Notes under the pieces: generated by a model
Databases searched by the model: none
Told to the model about the DNA's origin: nothing
Seen by the model: only the letters and a program-made list of their open reading frames with translations
Translations under genes and position numbers: made by a program
Shown here: positions 8,285-15,341 of the stretch, piece after piece
How positions within the stretch are numbered: position 1 is the stretch's first letter
Layout: the number at the start of each line of letters is the position of its first letter
NCBI GenBank assembly: GCA_028868855.1
Contig: JAGWTR010000004.1
Location: 1-64,000 of the forward strand
DNA: 64,000 bases
Source of the DNA: Burkholderiales bacterium
GTDB taxonomy: Bacteria > Pseudomonadota > Gammaproteobacteria > Burkholderiales > Burkholderiaceae_C
Direction: 5' to 3'

Positions 8285-9502
8285 TCAGGCCGGGGTCTCA
8301 ACCGCGCGGTACAGAGCGCGCACAAAGTCGGACTGGGTGATCATGCCCACCAGGCGGTTGTTCTCGCCGATGATCGGGATGTGGTGGTGCCCATCCTCGG
8401 AAAAAAGTGGCACCAGATCGACCACATGCCGGTCTTCGCTGGCCACACGGACCTGACGCGTCATGATCTGACCGACCACTTCGGGCTTGTCCGAGTACAG
8501 CGAGGTGGTGCGGCGGATCAGCTTGCGCAGCTGGCTCGCAATCCCGTCATGCATGTCGACATCGGCATGCCGCATGAAGTCTGCCATCGTGACAATGCCG
8601 ACAACGCGATCCGCGCGGTCCACCACGGGCAAGGCCTTGATGCGATGCTGTCGCATCAAACTCCAGGCATCTTGCAATGAGGAGCCAAACTCGACCGTGA
8701 TGAGTTGCCGCGACATGATGTTGCCGCAGCGAAGCTCGCCGAGGCGCCGACGGTAGGACTCCATTTCAGTTTCCTGCAGCAGCGCCTCCAGGTCGTCCCG
8801 GCTGATGTCCAGCACCTGGTTGTAGCGCGCCAGCACCGCGTCCAAATCAACGGAATTGAAGCGCTGCGCCGATGCACCCAAAACCTTGCCACCAGGCCGC
8901 GCCACCACTTGCACGTGGGGATAGCGCCTCCCCGTGGCGGTGTTGTAGACGATACCGGCCACGACAAGCAAGCCCGAGTTGACAAAGGAGGGAAACCAGG
9001 CGAAGTGAAACTGTGTGGCATGGCTGAGCACGGCAATCAGGGCCATCGCGCCACCTGGCGGGTGCAGGCACCGAAGCGCGAACATCAAGACGATGGCCAG
9101 CGCCACCGCCAAACCACCAGCCAAGGCAGGATCATCGATCCAGCGCACGCAGGCGATGCCCACCAAGGCCGACACGGTATTGCCACCGACCACCGCCCAC
9201 GGCTGGGCCAGAGGGCTGGCCGGCAGCGCGAACATCAGCACCGCACTCGCGCCCATCGGCGCCACCAGCCACAGGCCCACCCCGCCAGAGCCCACCATCC
9301 ACCGGCACACCAACGCCGTGAATAGCAGCCCCAGCACAGCACCCAAGGCGGCACGCCAGCGCTCTTGGGCATTGACGGCCATGCGCCCCGGGACAAAGGC
9401 ACGAAGCCAGACACGCAGAGCCCTCCTCGGGAGGACGCCTCGACCCGGTGAGGACGCGGGCACGGCAGTTCTTGGTTCGGTGAATTTGTCCTGTGTGATC
9501 AT
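8285..9502 (-). CDS. HPP family membrane protein with two CBS domains
   Basis: From the ATG at 9502 this is a 405-residue protein. Residues of about 45-185 form the HPP membrane domain with the name-giving motif CLHPPGGAMALIAV. Residues of about 250-400 hold a tandem CBS pair (MSRQLITVEF ... VVGIVTMADFM and MTRQVRVASE ... LVGMITQSDFV), which usually binds adenine nucleotides. HPP proteins of plants and cyanobacteria have been linked to nitrite transport. The gene faces away from nnrS and shares its promoter region, including the NsrR-type palindrome, which supports a nitrogen-oxide role by inference. An upstream in-frame extension to 9598 would run through the regulatory site and is rejected. 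Confidence 0.85.
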   Translation of the reverse strand: MITQDKFTEPRTAVPASSPGRGVLPRRALRVWLRAFVPGRMAVNAQERWRAALGAVLGLLFTALVCRWMVGSGGVGLWLVAPMGASAVLMFALPASPLAQPWAVVGGNTVSALVGIACVRWIDDPALAGGLAVALAIVLMFALRCLHPPGGAMALIAVLSHATQFHFAWFPSFVNSGLLVVAGIVYNTATGRRYPHVQVVARPGGKVLGASAQRFNSVDLDAVLARYNQVLDISRDDLEALLQETEMESYRRRLGELRCGNIMSRQLITVEFGSSLQDAWSLMRQHRIKALPVVDRADRVVGIVTMADFMRHADVDMHDGIASQLRKLIRRTTSLYSDKPEVVGQIMTRQVRVASEDRHVVDLVPLFSEDGHHHIPIIGENNRLVGMITQSDFVRALYRAVETPA

Positions 9503-9530
9503 CGTCAAAGGAGACAGAACGACAATGTGT

Positions 9531-9544
9531 AATCGTCGACGATT
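9531..9544. promoter_or_regulatory. perfect 14-bp palindrome in the HPP/nnrS promoter region
   Basis: AATCGTCGACGATT is its own reverse complement. It lies 8 bp from the NsrR-type site, between the two divergent starts. It could bind a second dimeric regulator; I do not recognise the site. Confidence 0.4.
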
Positions 9545-9552
9545 GCGAAAAT

Positions 9553-9575
9553 AAGATATATATTTTACACATCTT
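9553..9575. promoter_or_regulatory. candidate NsrR operator
   Basis: The 23-bp element begins AAGATATAT and ends ACATCTT, with AAGAT/ATCTT at both ends and further matched TA steps inside. Length and arms match the 11-1-11 NsrR operator architecture (AAGATGYATTT type). It ends 21 bp before the nnrS start codon. NsrR is the nitric-oxide-sensing repressor known to control nnrS-type genes, so occupancy would block nnrS and perhaps the HPP gene until NO is present. Confidence 0.72.
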
Positions 9576-9596
9576 CTAGCGCTGACACCCCCACCC

Positions 9597-10823
9597 ATGA
9601 CTGACTTGCTGACCCTTCAAGAACCGCCCAAGAACAAGCCCGTCGCACCACAATGGCGTGCCTTTCTTGAATTGGGCTTTCGTCCCCTTTATCTCGCCGG
9701 CATCTTGTGGGCCGCGGTATCGATTGGTGTGTGGATCTTTTGCCCGGGACTGATCACCGGCCCCATGAAGGGACTGGCCTGGCACGCCCATGAAATGTTG
9801 TGGGGGTTCATTGCCACGATTGCCGTTGGATTCCTCCTGACCGCCGGTAAAAACTGGACCGGCACCAACCCCTTGCACGGAAGGGCCCTGGCGGGCTTGT
9901 GCGGTTTGTGGATGCTGGCCAGGCTGGGCTACCTCATGCGCGGCGAATGGCCGTTCTGGGGCGCCGCAGGTGCTGAATTGCTGTTCTTTGGCATCGCCGC
10001 CGCCGCCATGCTCCGCGTCGTTCACAAGGGCAAGAACACCCGCAATTACGGTGTGCCCTGGATGTTGCTGGGTTTGGGCTTGACCGATGCGCTCTACCTC
10101 CAGGCGGCTCATTCCGGTGACTACACCTTGCTCATACAACGCTTCAACGCCGGCTTGCTGGTCATGGCCGCCATTGCCCTGCTCGTGGCCCGACGCGTGA
10201 TCCCGTTTTTTGCCATGCGCGCGGTCAGCGGACTGACCCTTCCGCTGCAGACGCGCAGCGGGCACCTTCAACTGGCCGCTTGCGTTCTGGCGATCGTTAG
10301 TGTGGCGCTGGGGCTGAATCAGCCCCAAGCCGTGGCCCTGGCAGTCGCTGGCGCACTGGCCCTTTACCAAGTGCTGTCATGGAAGCCCTGGGCGGTGCGC
10401 CACAAACCGATCCTGTGGATCTTGTATGTGGGATACGCCGCTCTGGGCGCTGGCCTGCTGGTCGCTGCGGCCAACGCAGCAGGAGCGGCGCTGCGCCCGG
10501 CGGTGCATGTGCACGTCATTGCACTGGGCGGCTTCTCCGTGCTGATCATTGGCATGGTCACGCGCACGGCGCTGGGCCACCTGGGCCGCCCCCTGGAGCT
10601 CGACCGCAGCATGCGGGCGAGTTACTACCTGATGTTGCTGGCCATCGCCCTACGCCTGCTCGCCTTGGCGCCCTCACCGGCCAGCACACTGATGCTTGAA
10701 TTGGCCGGCGCACTCTGGATTGCCGCATGTGGCCTGTACCTGTGGCGCTTCTGGCCCATGATGATCAGGCCCAGACCTGATACGGGGATCCCCTTGCGGC
10801 CCGCGAAATCACCAGCCAGGTGA
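9597..10823 (+). CDS. nnrS: NnrS family membrane protein (nitric oxide response)
   Basis: A 408-residue protein with about twelve hydrophobic helices. The family motifs are FRPLYLAG near residue 27, WHAHEMLWGF near residue 62, and the later HVHVIALGGFSVLIIGMVTR, which carries histidines proposed to bind heme and metal. NnrS proteins protect iron-sulphur and dinitrosyl-iron targets during nitrosative stress. The NsrR-type palindrome directly upstream agrees with that role. It is divergent from the HPP-CBS gene. No denitrification structural gene lies in the window. Confidence 0.92.
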   Translation: MTDLLTLQEPPKNKPVAPQWRAFLELGFRPLYLAGILWAAVSIGVWIFCPGLITGPMKGLAWHAHEMLWGFIATIAVGFLLTAGKNWTGTNPLHGRALAGLCGLWMLARLGYLMRGEWPFWGAAGAELLFFGIAAAAMLRVVHKGKNTRNYGVPWMLLGLGLTDALYLQAAHSGDYTLLIQRFNAGLLVMAAIALLVARRVIPFFAMRAVSGLTLPLQTRSGHLQLAACVLAIVSVALGLNQPQAVALAVAGALALYQVLSWKPWAVRHKPILWILYVGYAALGAGLLVAAANAAGAALRPAVHVHVIALGGFSVLIIGMVTRTALGHLGRPLELDRSMRASYYLMLLAIALRLLALAPSPASTLMLELAGALWIAACGLYLWRFWPMMIRPRPDTGIPLRPAKSPAR

Positions 10824-10958
10824 ATCTAGGCGAACTTTGGTCAGCGGTTAAAATCGGCGCCGCCTGCCACTCGGCAGACGACCAACCTCCGCATCCAACC
10901 GGCCCTTTGCTGCCCGCAATTCGCAGTACAGGGACCATGCCTGGCGCTCACGCACCAC

Positions 10959-12482
10959 ATGACAGCATCTCCTTATTTTCCGGCCAAAAAGAGCACCTTT
11001 CAGCTGTCAGCAACACAAGCGTTCGCATGCTTTGCCGCAATCCATTTGCTGCTGTTCACCTTGCTTCCTGTTCTGCTGACCAGCAATCTGCCACTGGACG
11101 CCATCGAGGCTTTGGTGTGGGGCCATGAGTGGCAGTTGGGCTACTACAAACACCCGCCCATGTCGGCCTGGCTGGCCGAGCTCTTCCGATTTGGCACGCA
11201 CGACTGGACCATCTACGCTCTCTCGCAAGTGATGGTCATCGCGGCCTTCAGCGGTGCATGGCTGCTGGCTGCTGATCTCATGAACCCATGGCTGGCCACC
11301 TTGTCGGTCATGGCGCTGGAGGGCGTGCACTATCACAACATCTCCAGCCTGGAGTTCAACGCCAATGTGGTGATGTACCCCTTCTGGCCGTGGGCCTGCC
11401 TGGCCTTTTGGCGCGCCTTGAAGACCGGCCACCTCCGGTGGTGGGCCTTGCTGGGGCTTGTATGCGGCCTGGGCACTCTGGGCAAATACGTTTTCCTGGC
11501 CTTGCCTGCCGCCATGACGCTGTATCTGCTGGCACACCCCGACGGCCGTGCCCACTGGCGCGGCAAGGGCCCATGGCTGGCCATGGGGGTGTTCGCCCTG
11601 GTCATGTCACCGCATGCATTTTGGCTGATCCAGCATCACGCCCCCACCCTGAACTACGCTTTGAACCGTGGCCACGCCAGTGATGTGCATGCCACCTTCG
11701 GTCACTGGCTGGGCCAACTGGTCGACTTCCTGGGCGCCCAGGCCTTCACGCTCATGCCGATGTGGGTCCTACTCAGAATCCTGGGCTGGCCCGGCCCGCA
11801 GTCCAGACGCCCCAGCGCCGACACCTGGGCCATGCTCGCCATGGGGGCGGGCCCGCTGTTCTTGTTCGTGCTTGCGGCGATTGTCTTGCGCATTGATCTT
11901 TTGCACATGTGGGCTTCCACGCTCTTTCTGACCAGTGCACCGCTGCTGCTGGCCTGGCGCCCACCGGCCGAGCTGCAGGTGGCCCGGTTTGTCCGGGCGG
12001 TGATTCTGTGGACCGCCTTCTCTGTGGGCATTTATGCCTTGTACATCGTGCTGGGTCCGAAGCTCAAACACCACCCTGATCGCACCGACTTCCCCGGCCG
12101 GGAGTTGGCCACCATGGTCGAGACCCGATGGCACCAACTCACCAAGCAACCCTTGAAGGTGGTGGTCGGGGACTCCTGGGTTGCGGGCAATGTCGCCGCC
12201 TATTCATCCGATCACCCCTCGGTGTACGTCGAGGGCAATCCCGCCGAAGCCCTGTGGCTGAACGACTCCATCGTCAAAGAACGCGGCGCTGTTTTCGTGT
12301 GGTTGGCGGATCGCTCGACACCACCGCTGGTCAGCGCCATGCGTGAGCGCTTCCCAAGCCTTCAGCAGCTGCCCGATGCGACCCTTCACTCCTTGGTGAA
12401 TGGGCACCAATTCCCAGTCAGCGTGGCGTGGGCGGTGCTATTGCCGCAAGCGCAGCCAGAAACACCGCCCTCCTCGCCTTGA
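10959..12482 (+). CDS. glycosyltransferase family 39 (ArnT/PMT-like) membrane protein
   Basis: A 507-residue polytopic protein with at least ten hydrophobic segments and a soluble C-terminal domain of about 130 residues. The first periplasmic loop carries DAIEALVWGHEW and YYKHPPMSAWL, the acidic and HPP positions typical of GT39 enzymes, which move a sugar from an undecaprenyl-phosphate carrier onto lipid A, protein or another acceptor. It is monocistronic. A 135-bp gap separates it from nnrS, and its stop is 1 bp from the convergent patatin stop. The donor and acceptor cannot be deduced. Confidence 0.82.
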   Translation: MTASPYFPAKKSTFQLSATQAFACFAAIHLLLFTLLPVLLTSNLPLDAIEALVWGHEWQLGYYKHPPMSAWLAELFRFGTHDWTIYALSQVMVIAAFSGAWLLAADLMNPWLATLSVMALEGVHYHNISSLEFNANVVMYPFWPWACLAFWRALKTGHLRWWALLGLVCGLGTLGKYVFLALPAAMTLYLLAHPDGRAHWRGKGPWLAMGVFALVMSPHAFWLIQHHAPTLNYALNRGHASDVHATFGHWLGQLVDFLGAQAFTLMPMWVLLRILGWPGPQSRRPSADTWAMLAMGAGPLFLFVLAAIVLRIDLLHMWASTLFLTSAPLLLAWRPPAELQVARFVRAVILWTAFSVGIYALYIVLGPKLKHHPDRTDFPGRELATMVETRWHQLTKQPLKVVVGDSWVAGNVAAYSSDHPSVYVEGNPAEALWLNDSIVKERGAVFVWLADRSTPPLVSAMRERFPSLQQLPDATLHSLVNGHQFPVSVAWAVLLPQAQPETPPSSP

Positions 12483-12483
12483 A

Positions 12484-13701
12484 TCATGCGTGCCGGTGGT
12501 GGTCGTACGTCGCAAACCCTTGCCCATCCTTGGGCAAAGTTCGCCATGAAGGGTGTTTGAGGGACTGGCGGATGTCGTTAAGACCGGCGGCCCAGTGATC
12601 GCGCATGGTCAGCAGGCTGAACTCGTAATCCTTGGACAAGCCTTCCCACTCCTTGTCCTGATAGATCAGGTGCACCACCGAGAAAGACTTATCGCAGGCT
12701 GATTCGGCAGCACGCTTGCACCAGGGGTCGTTCTTGCGCACCTCGGCAGGGATCTGATCCAGCAATTGATGCAACATGCGACGATGCTCCTGCGTGCGGG
12801 CCATCAGGTCGGTGATGGCCCGGGTGCGGCTGGAAAACTGAATGTCCTTGAGGCGCTCCTGGACGTCGTACACGTTTTCCGGCACCACGCCCACAGCGCT
12901 CCACAGATCGACCTGAAAGGCCAAGGTATCGCGGCGCGGCGTGCTTCCCACGATGTGGCCCAAGGGCGTGTTGGACACCAAACCGCCATCCCAATAAAAC
13001 TCGCCATCAATCTCGATGGCCGGAAAGCCTGGAGGCAAGGCACCGGACGCCATGAAGTGCTCAGGGCGCATCTGCTGGCGCGTGCGCCCATGCTGGTTGT
13101 CAAAAAATTCGAAATTGCCCGTTCGGACATTGACCGCCCCCACCGACACGCGCATCTCGCCTGCATTGATGCGGTCAAAGTCGGCGAATGTCTCAAGCGT
13201 GCTGCGCAGCTTGGTGGTGTCGTAGAAGCTGGCCTCGGTGGGCGACTGCCGCATGGCCAGCCAAGGCGCCATTCCACGGGGGGTGAAAAAATCCTTCTGC
13301 CCCTCCAAAATGGCGCGCCATGCTTCGAACGACGCAAAGGCACGGCGGATGGTCGGCGGAGACTTCTCAAGCATCGCCTGGATAGCGTCCGCCGGGGGCA
13401 CAAAGTAGGCAGGACGACAGATCGTTTCCCAGAATTCGCGCAGGCGTTCCACACGTGTCTCGGCCGGATTGCCGGCAATGATGGCACTGTTGATGGCGCC
13501 GATAGAAATGCCCGCCACCCAATCAGGTTCGATGCCGGCTTCCGCTAAGCCCTCCACCACGCCCGCCTGGTAGGACCCCAGTGCCCCACCGCCCTGCAGT
13601 GCCAGCGCCACCACATCGAACGGCAAGTTCAATCTACGGGAGGTGGGTGATTCAGGCTCACAAGGGCCAAAAGGCTTGACATTGACAGTGCGGGTGACCA
13701 T
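12484..13701 (-). CDS. patatin-like phospholipase
   Basis: A 405-residue patatin-family hydrolase. The oxyanion loop LQGGGALGSYQ is near residue 33, the nucleophile elbow GISIG holds the catalytic Ser near residue 65, and YWDGGLVSNTP supplies the catalytic Asp. The C-terminal 120 residues match the extension of bacterial patatins with a DUF3734-like tail. The ATG at 13701 is preceded by GGAGG at 8-base spacing, so I prefer it to the upstream TTG. It should cleave acyl chains from lipids. It lies 40 bp downstream of the two repeat-protein genes on the same strand and is probably co-transcribed with them. Confidence 0.9.
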   Translation of the reverse strand: MVTRTVNVKPFGPCEPESPTSRRLNLPFDVVALALQGGGALGSYQAGVVEGLAEAGIEPDWVAGISIGAINSAIIAGNPAETRVERLREFWETICRPAYFVPPADAIQAMLEKSPPTIRRAFASFEAWRAILEGQKDFFTPRGMAPWLAMRQSPTEASFYDTTKLRSTLETFADFDRINAGEMRVSVGAVNVRTGNFEFFDNQHGRTRQQMRPEHFMASGALPPGFPAIEIDGEFYWDGGLVSNTPLGHIVGSTPRRDTLAFQVDLWSAVGVVPENVYDVQERLKDIQFSSRTRAITDLMARTQEHRRMLHQLLDQIPAEVRKNDPWCKRAAESACDKSFSVVHLIYQDKEWEGLSKDYEFSLLTMRDHWAAGLNDIRQSLKHPSWRTLPKDGQGFATYDHHRHA

Positions 13702-13741
13702 GGTTCTTGCCTCCAAATCTCTTCATGCTTTCAGCCACATA

Positions 13742-14473
13742 CTATCGTTTTCCCGCCAACCAGGTCATCGAGCTGGGGACGCAAGTGATGTTGTGACACC
13801 AGGCGATGTCGCGCAGCGGCATCCGCAGGAGTGCCTCATGGATGGTCAGTCTGAATGGGTCTTGCAGACCAAGCAATGTGAAATCGGCCTGATTGAGAAC
13901 CTCGGCCTGCACGTCCGTATGCAAAGGCACCGTGGCATGCATCACCGTGTGGATCGGAATTTGCAAAGGGCCCGCCAGCCGTCCTGCCACATGCACGTCC
14001 AGGTCCAGGGGCACCTGCAGATGAACAGGCACAGAAAAGCGCACCGGCACGCTGAATTTAACCGGCAGCACAACCTTCATCCGGGGCAACCACGAAACGA
14101 GAGGGACCTGCACTTCCACCTCAGTGACCACGGGCACCTCCTGGTCAACGCTGACGCTGGTATCCACAGGCAGTACGGTGTGGATGACAGCCGTCGCGCT
14201 GACCGGCTTGATCAACTCGACGCCCACAGTTTGATGGATGGGCACAGCAATGGTTGAGCGGGTATCGATGCGCGTTTGCAAAGGGGTGCGGACATCGGCC
14301 TGGGCGCGCAGGCCCGACGGCAAACGCACCTGGATGGATTGACCACGCAGGGGCACCATTGCCTGCCAGTGCGCCTCCACGTAGACACAGGCGCTGGCCA
14401 CCATTGCTGACCAGACCAGCAAGGTGATCAGCACTGCCCACACCAATTGATGCGGACGCACCGGCCGGCTCAC
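13742..14473 (-). CDS. membrane-anchored repeat-rich protein, paralogue A (unknown function)
   Basis: I do not recognise a named family. The 243-residue protein has one N-terminal membrane helix (about residues 10-32) and then a long extracytoplasmic region. That region is made of short strands with recurring Val/Ile/Leu-Pro-Val/Ile/Leu steps (VPIHQTV, LPVDTSV, VPVVTEV, LPVKFSVPV, VPLDLDV), so an extended beta structure is likely. It is clearly paralogous to the upstream gene: LPSGLRAQADV aligns with LPTELAVQAAV, then RIDTRSTIAVPIHQTV with RIDQTLKVRVPVHETL. Its start overlaps the upstream stop by 4 bp, so it is translationally coupled, and the patatin follows. An envelope role, perhaps with lipids, is inference. 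Confidence 0.7.
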   Translation of the reverse strand: MSRPVRPHQLVWAVLITLLVWSAMVASACVYVEAHWQAMVPLRGQSIQVRLPSGLRAQADVRTPLQTRIDTRSTIAVPIHQTVGVELIKPVSATAVIHTVLPVDTSVSVDQEVPVVTEVEVQVPLVSWLPRMKVVLPVKFSVPVRFSVPVHLQVPLDLDVHVAGRLAGPLQIPIHTVMHATVPLHTDVQAEVLNQADFTLLGLQDPFRLTIHEALLRMPLRDIAWCHNITCVPSSMTWLAGKR

Positions 14474-15249
14474 GGCGTGTGCCTCGCCGAACTGGCGGGT
14501 GCCAGAACAGGTGCAGGCCCAGGCCCAGACGCAGCCGCCGCATCAAGGCGAATGGCACTCAAGGGCACCTTGAGGTCCATGTGCTGCAAGCCCGCCTGCA
14601 CACGCTGACCGGGAAACGTCAGGGTCGCATTCAATGGGGCAGTGATGGGCAATTTAAAGGACTCGCGGATGGGCACCTGCGTGTCCAGCACCGTGTCGAT
14701 GCGTGCCGTCAGCGGCTCTGTCAAACGGACCAGGGCCGGTGCATCCAGGGACACAGGCAGCTGCTTGCGCACCGGGATGACCAAGCTGATCGGTACGTCA
14801 GCCTTGAGCGGCACCTTACCCTGGATGGGCAAGGTGATCGGTAGGCCCAGGATGCGAGTCTTGACTTTGGTATCCAGATCAATGGACTGGTCCACATGCA
14901 GTGTGTGCTCAATAGGCACGTCAAAACTGATGGGTACCGTCGTGTCCACACGAACGGTCAACCCAATGGGGTCGGTCAGGGGTATCCGCAAGGTCTCATG
15001 GACTGGCACCCTAACCTTCAGCGTCTGATCGATGCGGACCTGCACCTTGTTGCTCACCGCCGCCTGCACCGCCAGCTCGGTGGGCAGAACCACGTCAGCG
15101 ACTTGATCCTTCAGGACAACGTGGGCCACCAGATGGGTCCAGGCCCAGTAGGCTGCGGCGCCTGCCAGCGCACTCATGGTCAGCAATACCGCGACCACGG
15201 TGAGGATCAAGGCTTTCCAGGTCACGACAGAAGGCTGGGGCTTTTGCAT
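14470..15249 (-). CDS. membrane-anchored repeat-rich protein, paralogue B (unknown function)
   Basis: A 259-residue relative of the following gene. One membrane helix (about residues 12-36) is followed by roughly 200 residues of alternating hydrophobic strands with repeated VPV/IPI/LPI steps (VRVPVHETLRIPLTDPI, VPISFDVPIEH, LPITLPIQGKVPLKADVPI). It ends in a low-complexity Ala/Pro tail. No catalytic motif, lipobox or known domain is apparent. It starts the three-gene operon with paralogue A and the patatin, and lies 92 bp from the tssH stop. I see no terminator between them, so read-through from the T6SS operon is possible, although the content looks unrelated. Confidence 0.7.
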   Translation of the reverse strand: MQKPQPSVVTWKALILTVVAVLLTMSALAGAAAYWAWTHLVAHVVLKDQVADVVLPTELAVQAAVSNKVQVRIDQTLKVRVPVHETLRIPLTDPIGLTVRVDTTVPISFDVPIEHTLHVDQSIDLDTKVKTRILGLPITLPIQGKVPLKADVPISLVIPVRKQLPVSLDAPALVRLTEPLTARIDTVLDTQVPIRESFKLPITAPLNATLTFPGQRVQAGLQHMDLKVPLSAIRLDAAAASGPGPAPVLAPASSARHTP

Positions 15250-15341
15250 AGTGCTTGGACTCTAGCGCATGGAAGCCCCTTCCCCTGTGAACGGGCGGAA
15301 TTCCAATCGAACTGCTTCCCGATTGATTCATGACACAGCGA

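Noticed and set aside
10820-11128. Small frame between nnrS and the GT39 gene
   Set aside because: It overlaps the GT39 start, has low-complexity translation and no ribosome-binding site. TAAAAT at 10849-10854 could be a -10 box but has no matching -35.
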